64,000 nt of DNA from Rheinheimera sp. MM224 (GTDB lineage Bacteria; Pseudomonadota; Gammaproteobacteria; Enterobacterales; Alteromonadaceae). The DNA is taken from positions 2,232,001-2,296,000 of the forward strand of contig NZ_OX352320.1 in NCBI RefSeq assembly GCF_947090785.1. The letters are read 5' to 3'. The translations under genes were made by a program, and so were the position numbers. Shown here one piece after another: positions 51,965 through 61,146 of this stretch (position 1 is its first letter; the number at the start of each line of letters is the position of its first letter). Below the pieces are notes generated by a model. That model searched no databases, was not told the DNA's origin, and worked only from the letters and a program-made list of their open reading frames with translations.

Positions 51965-52369
51965 ATGAGATTGCTTGTTCTGGCTTTTTATTTGCTTTGT
52001 CTGGTCAGTTGCTCAGAGGAAAAACCGTTACAGCAGCAAGATGTGTTGCAACTGCACAAAGATAAACAAGTCAGCGTTAGTTTAAGCCCGGCTGATGCGC
52101 CGGTTGAAGAAATTTTAAACTGGACTATCGAATTGTCGGACGGCTGGCAAATCAAACAGGCAGAAGTCACAGGGCTGTCTATGAGTATGGGCACTATACC
52201 GCTGTTGTTTAAAGCTGTGGCTGAAAAGCCTGCGCTGTATAGCACCGAAATGGTACTAGGAGCATGCAGTCAGCCCAGAATGAAGTGGCAATTGCAGCTT
52301 AAACTGCATCATGCCACCGAAGGGGAAAAGGTGTTGTTACTGCCTTTTTACTCCAGCTGGCCTGACTAA
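51965..52369 (+). CDS. Small lipoprotein, unknown function
   Basis: A 134-aa protein that I do not recognise. The ATG at 51965 gives a compact lipoprotein signal MRLLVLAFYLLCLVSC (acylated Cys 16), which favours it over a 20-codon longer frame. The mature domain is beta-rich, with LSMSMGTIPLLFK and LGACSQPRMKWQLQL; the GMCS/QPxMxW-like spacing hints at a metal-binding cupredoxin-like or copper-chaperone fold, but this is only suggestive. It is divergent from ccoN and convergent with the mutarotase gene (4-base overlap), and may belong functionally with the oxidase genes. Confidence 0.7.
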   Translation: MRLLVLAFYLLCLVSCSEEKPLQQQDVLQLHKDKQVSVSLSPADAPVEEILNWTIELSDGWQIKQAEVTGLSMSMGTIPLLFKAVAEKPALYSTEMVLGACSQPRMKWQLQLKLHHATEGEKVLLLPFYSSWPD

Positions 52370-53217
52370 CCCAAATAGCGGATTTGTTGTACTAGCTGCA
52401 ATGGGGCTGTATTGGTCAGGCTCAGACGAGCGGTTTCAACACAAACAAAATCCAGATAACCCAAATCAGGTAAATCTTTTAATGCTGCCGCTTTTTCTGT
52501 CCAAGGATTCCACAACACACTGGCGTCATGTCCTTGCTGGGTGATCAGTACAGCATTTTCTTCTTGTCTTAAGGTCAGCTCATCAGCTGTATCCAGATAA
52601 ACCCTGTCTACTTCTGCGGTGAACTTTAGTTCAGGCTGTTGCTGCACGAAACGCTCGCCTGCTTTTACTTTATCCAGGTAATCACCAGACAAGGAGCTAA
52701 CAGAAACCTGATGCACAGAGTCCACGTTAAAATAGCTATGTAATGCAGCTTGCTGTAAACCTTGATCCGACTTTAGCGTCAGGGTTAAAGCCGCTTCAGT
52801 TAACTGCAGGGTCAAACTGACATAAGAAGGTGCGTTGGAATAAGGCAACGTTTTGCTTTCTATACGCAATTCAATGCTGACGGCGGTATCTGTGACTGAC
52901 TGTTTCACTACTTGCCAGAGTTCAGTTCGGACTACACCATGATTCGGCAACTTTTGTGCTGCAGGGTTAAACTCCGCTGCTACAGGGCCAAACCAGGGCC
53001 AGCATACAGGCACTCCACCACGGATAGGGGTATTATTTTTCCAGGCCGCGTCTGGCGATAGGTAAATCGTTTCGACTTCTGCTTGTGGCTTATAAGACAG
53101 CAGGTGAGCACCATAACTACTAATCACTGCTGTGGCCTGACCACAGGTTAAAAGGTAACAGGGTAGGTCTTTTAAGTGGGCAAATCCTAAGTGCTGCGTA
53201 ATGGCGTTGCTGGTCAT
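52366..53217 (-). CDS. yeaD: D-hexose-6-phosphate mutarotase (YeaD-like)
   Basis: A 283-aa aldose-1-epimerase-superfamily enzyme that interconverts anomers of glucose-6-phosphate. Typical motifs: RGGVPVCWPWFGP (about 67-79), NHGVVRTELWQV, catalytic His in ALHSYFNVDSV and Glu in YLDFVCVETARL. In enterobacteria yeaD follows gapA; here too it lies directly after gapA on the same strand, but with an intrinsic terminator in between, so only part of transcription may read through. Confidence 0.9.
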   Translation of the reverse strand: MTSNAITQHLGFAHLKDLPCYLLTCGQATAVISSYGAHLLSYKPQAEVETIYLSPDAAWKNNTPIRGGVPVCWPWFGPVAAEFNPAAQKLPNHGVVRTELWQVVKQSVTDTAVSIELRIESKTLPYSNAPSYVSLTLQLTEAALTLTLKSDQGLQQAALHSYFNVDSVHQVSVSSLSGDYLDKVKAGERFVQQQPELKFTAEVDRVYLDTADELTLRQEENAVLITQQGHDASVLWNPWTEKAAALKDLPDLGYLDFVCVETARLSLTNTAPLQLVQQIRYLG

Positions 53218-53240
53218 CTGATAACCTCAAATTCAAGGGA

Positions 53241-53266
53241 AAGAAAAGGCGGCTAAAAAGCCGCCT
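53241..53266 (-). terminator. Intrinsic terminator between gapA and the mutarotase gene
   Basis: On the minus strand AGGCGGCT / AGCCGCCT forms an 8-bp stem with a TTTT loop, followed by TTTTCTT. It lies 19 bases after the gapA stop. Confidence 0.85.
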
Positions 53267-53284
53267 CTGCAAAGAGTCTGAAGA

Positions 53285-54298
53285 TTACTGACTATGTTTC
53301 ATCAGTTCAACAGTGTTGTCCAGCATACGGTTACTGAAGCCCCACTCGTTGTCATACCACGCCATCACTTTCACCAGACGACCGTTTACACGGGTTTCAC
53401 TGGCATCAAAAATAGAGGACATTGGGTTGTGGTTGAAATCGACTGATACCAATGGTAAATCGTTGACCGCTAATACCTGATTCATTGGGCTTTGCGATGC
53501 AGCTTTACGGATAATATCGTTCACTTCTTCCACTGTAGTGTTGCGACCGGCAATAAAAGATAAATCCACTAAAGATACGTTCAGGGTCGGCACACGCACT
53601 GCTAAACCGTCAAATTTACCTTTCAGCTCTGGTACTACTAAACCTACAGCAGCGGCTGCGCCAGTTTGAGTTGGGATCATCGACATTGCAGCAGCGCGGG
53701 CGCGGCGCACGTCAGTGTGATACACATCACTTAAACGCTGGTCGTTAGTGTAAGCGTGAATAGTGGTCATTAAACCTGATTCAATGCCTAAGGCATCGTT
53801 TAACGGCTTAGCGATAGGAGACAAACAGTTCGTGGTGCATGACGCATTAGAGATGATGGTCATGTCTTTAGTAATGACATCATGGTTTACGCCATACACT
53901 ACAGTGGCATCCACATCTTTAGCAGGAGCAGAGATAATGACTTTTTTTGCACCTGCTGTTAAGTGAGCACCAGCAGTCTGACGGTTTGTGAACAGACCTG
54001 TACATTCCAGTACCACGTCGATATTTAATTCAGCCCATGGCAGGTTAGCCGGACTACGTTCACTTAAGGTCAGAATTTCATCTTTGTTAACGAAAATAGC
54101 TTTGTCTGAGTGTTCTACGTCAGCGAAGAAAATGCCGTGAGCTGTATCGTACTTCAGTAAATGGGCATTAATAGCGGCATCGCCTAAATCGTTTATGGCT
54201 ACAACTTTGATGTCATAATTCTTCTTTGACTCATATAAAGCGCGTAAAACGTTGCGGCCAATGCGGCCAAAACCATTAATTGCTACACGAATTGTCAT
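53285..54298 (-). CDS. gapA: Glyceraldehyde-3-phosphate dehydrogenase, type I
   Basis: A 337-aa glycolytic enzyme, NAD-dependent (Asp in VVAINDLGD). N-terminal [14 protein letters not shown] nucleotide-binding loop; catalytic Cys in the signature [10 protein letters not shown] (about 153) and His in [10 protein letters not shown]. Length is typical. Divergent from malQ. The upstream region carries a perfect HexR-type palindrome 29 bp before the ATG, so expression is probably controlled by the KDPG-responsive regulator HexR. Confidence 0.97.
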   Translation of the reverse strand: MTIRVAINGFGRIGRNVLRALYESKKNYDIKVVAINDLGDAAINAHLLKYDTAHGIFFADVEHSDKAIFVNKDEILTLSERSPANLPWAELNIDVVLECTGLFTNRQTAGAHLTAGAKKVIISAPAKDVDATVVYGVNHDVITKDMTIISNASCTTNCLSPIAKPLNDALGIESGLMTTIHAYTNDQRLSDVYHTDVRRARAAAMSMIPTQTGAAAAVGLVVPELKGKFDGLAVRVPTLNVSLVDLSFIAGRNTTVEEVNDIIRKAASQSPMNQVLAVNDLPLVSVDFNHNPMSSIFDASETRVNGRLVKVMAWYDNEWGFSNRMLDNTVELMKHSQ

Positions 54299-54326
54299 AA
54301 CCTATCCCCAGACTGTAATTTAATTC

Positions 54327-54341
54327 TGTAATAAAATTACA
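54327..54341. promoter_or_regulatory. HexR-type operator upstream of gapA
   Basis: TGTAATAAAATTACA is a perfect palindrome around AAA and fits the HexR consensus TGTAAT-N3-ATTACA described for gammaproteobacterial central-carbon genes, gapA included. An overlapping degenerate copy (TGTAATTTAATTCTG, 54314-54328) is adjacent. It is 29 bp from the gapA start and 142 bp from malQ. Confidence 0.75.
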
Positions 54342-54483
54342 TTTTTTGTCATTCTTTTCAAGTGCAAAAAAGTTATGCATTCGTATTTTCTTAATCCGGA
54401 CCTTGAATCTGGAGTAGACTGTGATAGTTAATTTTCCCTAACCATTTACTTTTTAGAGCAAAAAGCGGATCGCTGGAGCCTTT

Positions 54484-56667
54484 ATGGACAAACAATTACT
54501 TTCTGATCTGATTGCCTTCACAGGCATAGAAACACAATTTACCGACGCATGGGGCAACCAATCAGAAGTCGCAGAAAAAAATTTACTTACTTTATTGGCA
54601 GCTCAGGGTTTTGCTGTTGATAACGATGCGCTGGCCCGCGAGCAATTGCTCGAACGCCAACAAGACCATTGGGAGCAGTTATTGGATCCGGTTTCCGTGC
54701 AAAAAGCAGGACAGGATACCCAGGTCGAACTGAAGTTACCTATAGTCTTAGCCAATACGCCTTTAGAGCTGGTGTTGACCACCGAACAAGGTAAAAAACA
54801 CAACTTTACCGTGACGGCAACAGAGGATGCTGATTTAAATCAGGTGATGGTGTTTGACGGCGAAGAATATCAGCAATATCAATGGACTTTACCTGTTCTG
54901 CTTGAACAGGGTTATCACAGTTTAAGCCTGACTATAGGTGAGCTGGATTTTGTTCAGTCATTGATCATCACGCCATCTGCCTGTTTCCAGCCCGCCGAAT
55001 TTAAAAAACAAAAACAATGGGGTGTATCTGTCCAATTGTATTGTGTGCGCTCGGAGCAAAACTGGGGTATAGGTGACTTTGCTGACTTGCGTTTCTTACT
55101 TGGTCATTTGGCCAAACAAGGTGCCGATTTTGTCGGTTTGAACCCTATCCATGCGCTTTACCCAGCCATGCCGGAATCCGCCAGTCCTTATAGTCCATCC
55201 TCACGTCGCTGGTTAAACATTATCTATTTGGCTGTGCCTGAAATGCTTGGTTTTGACCAATGCCAGCAGGTAAAGCAGCTTGTTAATGCACCAGGATTTA
55301 AGCAACAGCTGGACGCTGCGCGCGCAGCGGAGTGGGTGGATTACACCGCAGTAACCCGTTTGAAGCTGCCAGTGTTAAAGGCTTTGTATCAATGGTTTAC
55401 TGAACATCAGGCAGAACATGCTGAACTTGCGCAGGCATTTTCTGTATTTAAACAACAATCTGGTGAAAGTTTATTACAGTTGGCGCTTTATGATGCAATT
55501 CACGCCCATTTGATCCAAAAAGATATGCATGCATGGGGCTGGCCTGTATGGCCCGAAGCCTGGCAAAGACCAGATAGCGATGAAGTGCTGACTTTTGCCA
55601 AAGAACATGCGCATGAACTGGATTTTTACTGTTATCTGCAATTTATTGCCCGTGAACAGCTGGCAAAAGCTCAGGCCTTTGCCAAAGAGCAGGGCATGTT
55701 ATTAGGTTTGTACCGCGACTTGGCGGTTGGTGTCAGTGAAGCTTCAACAGAAATCTGGGGTAACCCGGAGCTGTATTGCCGTGGTGCCAGCGTAGGCGCG
55801 CCGCCGGATATTTTAGGTCCTAAAGGCCAGAACTGGGGTTTACCTCCTATGTTGCCTTATCAGATGTTCCAGCAAGCTTACCGGCCTATGATCGATTTGT
55901 TCCGCGCCAATATGCAGAACTCTGGTGCGCTGCGTATTGACCACGTAATGGCATTATTGCGTTTATGGTGGGTGCCTAAAGGGGCTGAAAGCGCAGGCGA
56001 TGGGGCTTACATCTATTACCCAATTCAGGATTTGTTAGGTATTTTAGCCCTTGAGTCGCAACGCCATCAGGTGGTGGTGATAGGGGAAGACTTAGGCACT
56101 GTGCCTGATGGCATTCGTGAAATACTGGCTGAATATGGCATGTACTCTTATCGGGTGTTTTTCTTTGAAAAAGCTGAAGACGGTGGTTATGTATCGCCTT
56201 CCCATTACCCTGTACAGGCGATGGCTACTTTGACGACCCATGATATGCCAACCTTAATAGGCTACTGGCATTGCGGTGATTTGAATTTAGGCAAAGAAGT
56301 TGGTTTGTATCAGGACCATCAATTACCTGCGTTATTCCAGTCTCGTCATGAAGATAAGCAAAAGATTTTAAATTCGTTGCATGGGCATCAGATGCTTGAC
56401 CCGAATTTCAGCCATAGCGTGGATCAGGTGGGAATGAGTACAGAGCTGAGTTATGCCATTCAGCGTCATGTTGCTAAAGGCTCCAGCCAGTTGTTGTGCC
56501 TGCAGCTGGAAGATTGGATGGAAATGACTCAACCAGTGAACATTCCCGGCACCAGCAATGAGTACCCTAACTGGCGGCGTAAATTAACCATGACGCTGGA
56601 ACAGCTGGCACAACAGCAAAACGTCAATCAATTGCTGCAAGACCTGACCCGCCTGCGTCGCAGTTAA
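54484..56667 (+). CDS. malQ: 4-alpha-glucanotransferase (amylomaltase)
   Basis: A 727-aa GH77 enzyme that transfers alpha-1,4-glucan segments, linking maltodextrins and glycogen turnover. An N-terminal beta-domain (about 1-170) precedes the barrel: WGVSVQLYCVRSEQNWGIGDF, the nucleophile Asp in ALRIDHVMAL (about D484), acid Glu in VIGEDLGTVP (about E536) and TTHDMPTLIGYW. Length and N-terminal extension match the long proteobacterial MalQ. TGGAG precedes the start. It is the first of malQ-glgB-glgX, 164 bp before glgB with two hairpins between. Confidence 0.95.
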   Translation: MDKQLLSDLIAFTGIETQFTDAWGNQSEVAEKNLLTLLAAQGFAVDNDALAREQLLERQQDHWEQLLDPVSVQKAGQDTQVELKLPIVLANTPLELVLTTEQGKKHNFTVTATEDADLNQVMVFDGEEYQQYQWTLPVLLEQGYHSLSLTIGELDFVQSLIITPSACFQPAEFKKQKQWGVSVQLYCVRSEQNWGIGDFADLRFLLGHLAKQGADFVGLNPIHALYPAMPESASPYSPSSRRWLNIIYLAVPEMLGFDQCQQVKQLVNAPGFKQQLDAARAAEWVDYTAVTRLKLPVLKALYQWFTEHQAEHAELAQAFSVFKQQSGESLLQLALYDAIHAHLIQKDMHAWGWPVWPEAWQRPDSDEVLTFAKEHAHELDFYCYLQFIAREQLAKAQAFAKEQGMLLGLYRDLAVGVSEASTEIWGNPELYCRGASVGAPPDILGPKGQNWGLPPMLPYQMFQQAYRPMIDLFRANMQNSGALRIDHVMALLRLWWVPKGAESAGDGAYIYYPIQDLLGILALESQRHQVVVIGEDLGTVPDGIREILAEYGMYSYRVFFFEKAEDGGYVSPSHYPVQAMATLTTHDMPTLIGYWHCGDLNLGKEVGLYQDHQLPALFQSRHEDKQKILNSLHGHQMLDPNFSHSVDQVGMSTELSYAIQRHVAKGSSQLLCLQLEDWMEMTQPVNIPGTSNEYPNWRRKLTMTLEQLAQQQNVNQLLQDLTRLRRS

Positions 56668-56703
56668 CGGACAAAAGGAAACACTATACGCCACACTTTT
56701 GAG

Positions 56704-56777
56704 GCCATAGCACTGAGCTAAAGCTATGGCTTCAAATAATTCGGCTATAAAACTGCCATAACCCCATGGCAGTTTTA
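56704..56777 (+). terminator. Two tandem hairpins between malQ and glgB
   Basis: First stem GCCATAGC (56704-56711) / GCTATGGC (56723-56730). Second stem TAAAACTGCCAT (56748-56759) / ATGGCAGTTTTA (56766-56777), 12 bp perfect. Neither has a long U-tract, though the second ends TTTTA, so termination may be partial. Confidence 0.6.
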
Positions 56778-56831
56778 GTGTAATTTGTTATCTTAGAAAC
56801 TAAGACGGTAAAAAAATCAAAAGGATAGTTC

Positions 56832-59009
56832 ATGTCCGTAACTCAGTTAGCCTCTGCCAGTTGTTCTTCTCCATTCTCTGTATTGTCCTGGCAACCTGGT
56901 GCAACCAAAGGTTTAATGATCCGGGCCTACCTGCCTGATGCAGCCAAAGTAGAAGTCTTTGATTTTTCTACCCGCAAATCTTTAGGGCAGATGACAGCGA
57001 AACCTGTTCTACACGGCTTATTTGAACTTGAATTGCCTGCTAAACGTAAAACCAGCCCTTATTATTTTCAGATAGAAACTCCTCATCATCACAGCTATGA
57101 GCTGGTTGACCCTTATCAGTTTGAGGATGAAGCTTATTACGCTGTGCATTTTGTCAACAGCAAGCCTGAAAACCTATACAAGCAATTAGGTGCACAGTTG
57201 GTTGAATTGCAACTGGGCAAAAAAACATTGAAGGCGACACGCTTTGCTGTGTTTGCTCCTAATGCCTCCAGTGTCAGCCTGATTGGCGATATGAACCAGT
57301 GGGATGGACGACGTCATCCAATGCAACGCACTGCATGTGGCCATTGGGTGCTGGTCATGCCTCAAATCGGTGCTGGAGTGCGCTATAAATTTGAAATCAA
57401 AGACGCTTTTGGTAATTTATTACCTCACAAAGCGGATCCTTTAGCTTTTGCTGCCGAACAGTATCCGTCCCATGCATCTCTTGTATACGACCACAGTCAG
57501 TATCAGTGGCGGGATCAGCAGTGGCAAGAGCGACATTTTGACCCTTATCATCAGCCGATGAGTATCTATGAGTTGCATCCTGGCTCGTGGAAACATAATC
57601 AGCATGGTGAGCCTTTAACCTACACTGAGCTTGCGCTTGAGCTTATTCCTTATGTGTTGGATATGGGCTATACCCACATCGAGTTATTGCCAGTGATGGA
57701 ACACCCATACTCTGGCTCCTGGGGGTATCAACCTCTGGGGTTGTTTGCCGCGACCTCACGTTTTGGTACTCCTGATCAGTTCAAAGCTTTTGTAGACGCT
57801 TTCCACCAGGCTGGCATTGGCGTGATTTTAGATTGGGTTCCTGCGCATTTCCCGGAAGATGCGCACGGGCTGGCCCGTTTTGACGGCACTCATTTATACG
57901 AATACGAAGATCCACGCCGTGGCTGGCACCCGGATTGGAACTCCTGTATTTATGACTATGGCAAAGACCCGGTCAGACAGTTTTTAGTCGCCAGCGCTTT
58001 ATTCTGGCTGGATTACTTCCATATTGATGCACTGCGCGTGGATGCGGTGGCGTCGATGTTGTATCTGGATTACTCGCGCCGTGATGGTGAATGGGTGCCT
58101 AATATCGACGGTGGCAATCATAACTACGAAGCCATTAGTTTATTACGTTGGCTCAATACGGAAGTGTATAGCCAATATCCAAAAGCCATGATGATAGCGG
58201 AAGAGTCGACTTCATTTAACGGCGTCACCCGACCAGTGGATTTAGGCGGTTTAGGTTTTGGCTTTAAATGGAATATGGGCTGGATGAATGACACGTTACG
58301 CTACATTAAAAAAGATCCGGCCTATCGTAAGTTTCATCATAACGATTTAACCTTTTCTATGGTGTATGCCTACAACGAAAACTTTATTTTGCCTCTGTCG
58401 CATGACGAAGTGGTGCACGGTAAAGGCAGTATTATCAATAAAATGCCAGGGGATGAATGGCAACAGGCCGCTAATTTAAGAGCTTATTACGCCTTTATGT
58501 TTGCACATCCGGGTAAAAAGCTGAATTTTATGGGTAATGAATTTGGTCAGGGCTCGGAATGGGATCACAACCAGCAGCTACCCTGGTTTTTATTGTCATT
58601 TGAAAAACACAAAGGCGTACAGCAGCTGTTCCGTGATTTAAACCTGACCTATAAAGCCTGCACACCGCTGCATCAACTGGATCATGAACCGGCAGGTTTT
58701 CGCTGGATTAATTATCAGGATGCGGAACACAGCACCTTAAGTTTCTATCGTATGGATCAACAAGGTCAGGCTGTGTATGTGGTCAGTAACTTCACTCCTG
58801 TGCCGCGAAGCAGCTTCCGTTTGTCAGTAGCGGAGCTGGGCGAGTACGAAGTGATCCTCAACACGGACAGCGAATATTACTGGGGTAGCAATTATCCGGT
58901 CGGCGAATATTTACCTGCGTTACCAGCTGCTGCTTTTGGCTTAAATTATATGGTGCAATTGGACTTACCTCCTTTATCGACCCTTTATCTGAGACGCAAA
59001 ACATCGTGA
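56832..59009 (+). CDS. glgB: 1,4-alpha-glucan branching enzyme
   Basis: A 725-aa enzyme that introduces alpha-1,6 branches in glycogen. An N-terminal module (about 1-115) and CBM48 (about 125-225, FAVFAPNASSVSLIGDMNQW) precede the GH13_9 barrel: VILDWVPAHFP, nucleophile Asp in DALRVDAVASMLYLDYSR, Glu in MIAEEST and LPLSHDEVVHGKGS. A ribosome site AAGGATAG precedes the ATG. Its TGA overlaps the glgX GTG start (GTGA), so the two are coupled. Confidence 0.97.
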   Translation: MSVTQLASASCSSPFSVLSWQPGATKGLMIRAYLPDAAKVEVFDFSTRKSLGQMTAKPVLHGLFELELPAKRKTSPYYFQIETPHHHSYELVDPYQFEDEAYYAVHFVNSKPENLYKQLGAQLVELQLGKKTLKATRFAVFAPNASSVSLIGDMNQWDGRRHPMQRTACGHWVLVMPQIGAGVRYKFEIKDAFGNLLPHKADPLAFAAEQYPSHASLVYDHSQYQWRDQQWQERHFDPYHQPMSIYELHPGSWKHNQHGEPLTYTELALELIPYVLDMGYTHIELLPVMEHPYSGSWGYQPLGLFAATSRFGTPDQFKAFVDAFHQAGIGVILDWVPAHFPEDAHGLARFDGTHLYEYEDPRRGWHPDWNSCIYDYGKDPVRQFLVASALFWLDYFHIDALRVDAVASMLYLDYSRRDGEWVPNIDGGNHNYEAISLLRWLNTEVYSQYPKAMMIAEESTSFNGVTRPVDLGGLGFGFKWNMGWMNDTLRYIKKDPAYRKFHHNDLTFSMVYAYNENFILPLSHDEVVHGKGSIINKMPGDEWQQAANLRAYYAFMFAHPGKKLNFMGNEFGQGSEWDHNQQLPWFLLSFEKHKGVQQLFRDLNLTYKACTPLHQLDHEPAGFRWINYQDAEHSTLSFYRMDQQGQAVYVVSNFTPVPRSSFRLSVAELGEYEVILNTDSEYYWGSNYPVGEYLPALPAAAFGLNYMVQLDLPPLSTLYLRRKTS

Positions 59010-61057
59010 GCATAAAACCAGAGCAGAACCCTGAATGGATAAGCACCACAGGTTATGCCTATCCACCAGGCCCAAGCCAGACTGGAGCGCATAGCTGGAA
59101 TTTTTCTGTTTATGCACCGGATGCCTCTTCGCTCTGGTTATGTTTATTTTGTCCTGATACTGAAGAGCCACTGGCTGAGATTGAGTTTTCAGCCCGTACC
59201 GGCGAGCAGTGGCATCTGCATCTGGAGGGCATTGAAGCGGGAACTTTATATGGTTTACGGGCTGAAGGTGTCTGTCAGGCCAGTTCTGGTTTGGTGTTCG
59301 ATCGCAACAGATTGCTGATAGACCCTTATGCCAGGCAGCTCAATCGTGCTTTAGTCTGGAATGAACGGCTTTATCAGGTACACAGCCATTACATGGTGCC
59401 CAAAGCAGTGCTGACGTCGCAGGCTTTTGACTGGCAGGACGCAAAAAAACCAGCGATACCTCGTGAAAAAACCATTATTTACGAGGCTCATGTCAAAGGC
59501 CTGACCAAGTTACATCCGGACGTGCCGGAAGCACTTCGGGGCAAGTATCAGGGCATGTGCCATCCGGCCGTTATTCAGCATTTAAAAGACTTAGGCATCA
59601 CCACTGTGCAGTTATTACCTGTCGCCAGTTTTATGAGTGAGCCACGGTTAGAAAAGCTGAAATTAAGTAATTATTGGGGCTATAACCCGATTAATTTTTT
59701 CGCCCCGGATGCCCGTTATCAGGTCGATGATGCAGTGACTGAATTTAAAGAGTTGGTCCGGACTTATCATCAGCATGGTCTTGAAGTGATTCTGGATGTG
59801 GTGTTTAACCACACTGCAGAAGCGGAGGATTACCGCTTAAGTTTCAGAGGTTTAGCTAACAGGCACTATTACCTGTTTGAAAATCATGCCGACATTACCG
59901 ACTACCAGCAAAACTGCAATTACAGCGGCTGCGGCAATACGCTGAACGTGGCGCATCCTGTGACTCAGCGTTTAGTGTTGGATGCGCTGCGGTATTGGGC
60001 AACAGAGATGCAGGTCGATGGTTTTCGCTTTGATTTAGCTGTGACTTTAGCCCGTGAACATAAACGTTTTGATGCGTACGCCACATTTTTACAGGTGATA
60101 GCGCAGGATCCGGTGTTAAGCCAGGTTAAATTGATAGCTGAACCCTGGGACTTAGGGCCTTTTGGTTATCAACTTGGGCAGTTTCCGGCGCATTGGTCTG
60201 AACTGAATGATAAATGCCGGGATACCTTTCGCTCTTTCTGGCGGCAGGACCCAAGTCAGTTGCCAGAATTTGCTACCCGTTTACTCGGTTCACGCGATAT
60301 TTTCCAGAAACACCATAAACCCGCCTGCTGCAGCGTGAATTACATCAGTTATCACGACGGTTTTACCTTACAGGACATGGTGTGTTATCAGGATAAGCAC
60401 AACTGGCTGAACGCGGAACAAAACCGCGATGGTCATGGCCATAATTTAAGTCTGAATTATGGGGTTGAAGGTCCCAGCAGCGATGCTGACATCTTGCACA
60501 AAAGATTCCGGCATAAACGTAACTTAGTAGCAACCTTGATGCTCAGTCAGGGCATAGTGCATTGGTTGGGAGGGGACGAGCTGAGCCAAACCCAACAAGG
60601 CAATAATAATGCCTACTGTCAGGACAATGAAATCAGCTGGCTGCACTGGCAACTGGATTACCAGGCCACCCAGTTTCTGAGTTTCGTCAAAAAGATGATT
60701 CATTTGCGTCAGCAGTTCAGTTGCTTACAGCAGCTCTCTTTGCTGGACGATCAGTATCAACTGCATGGAGATAAACATCAGGTCAGTTGGTATTTAGCGG
60801 ATGGCAGCGTAAAACAAGACGAACACTGGACTGATCCCTACAAAACCAACTGTGTTTTTGTGATTGAGCATTTAAAAGATCATCAGGCCATGCTGGTAAT
60901 TATCAACGCTAGTGATCATCCGCTACAGGTCGACTTACCGAAAAAAAGCTGGCAGTTGTTACTTGATACTCAGTTTGAGACAGGTGAGCCGCTGGAAAAA
61001 GCAGCAACAAGAACACGTTATTTGCAGAGCGAACGATCTTTATCCATTTGGAGCTGA
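59006..61057 (+). CDS. glgX: Glycogen debranching enzyme (isoamylase type, GTG start)
   Basis: A 683-aa GH13_11 enzyme that removes alpha-1,6 side chains after phosphorylase action. CBM48 is at about 15-105 (FSVYAPDASSLWLCLF), then VILDVVFNHTAEA, nucleophile Asp in QVDGFRFDLAVTLA, acid Glu in LIAEPWDLGPFGYQLGQFP and SYHDGFTLQDMV. The start is GTG within the glgB stop (GTGA overlap). No glgC, glgA or glgP follows; instead gnd begins 89 bp downstream, so synthesis genes must lie elsewhere. Confidence 0.95.
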   Translation: MSIKPEQNPEWISTTGYAYPPGPSQTGAHSWNFSVYAPDASSLWLCLFCPDTEEPLAEIEFSARTGEQWHLHLEGIEAGTLYGLRAEGVCQASSGLVFDRNRLLIDPYARQLNRALVWNERLYQVHSHYMVPKAVLTSQAFDWQDAKKPAIPREKTIIYEAHVKGLTKLHPDVPEALRGKYQGMCHPAVIQHLKDLGITTVQLLPVASFMSEPRLEKLKLSNYWGYNPINFFAPDARYQVDDAVTEFKELVRTYHQHGLEVILDVVFNHTAEAEDYRLSFRGLANRHYYLFENHADITDYQQNCNYSGCGNTLNVAHPVTQRLVLDALRYWATEMQVDGFRFDLAVTLAREHKRFDAYATFLQVIAQDPVLSQVKLIAEPWDLGPFGYQLGQFPAHWSELNDKCRDTFRSFWRQDPSQLPEFATRLLGSRDIFQKHHKPACCSVNYISYHDGFTLQDMVCYQDKHNWLNAEQNRDGHGHNLSLNYGVEGPSSDADILHKRFRHKRNLVATLMLSQGIVHWLGGDELSQTQQGNNNAYCQDNEISWLHWQLDYQATQFLSFVKKMIHLRQQFSCLQQLSLLDDQYQLHGDKHQVSWYLADGSVKQDEHWTDPYKTNCVFVIEHLKDHQAMLVIINASDHPLQVDLPKKSWQLLLDTQFETGEPLEKAATRTRYLQSERSLSIWS

Positions 61058-61146
61058 GTTTTTTCTGTTGAGCTTTTTCTTTATCCAGAGTTTTCCAGTA
61101 TAATCGCGGCCACTTTTGCAGTGCCGGATTTTAAAAGGAAAATCAA

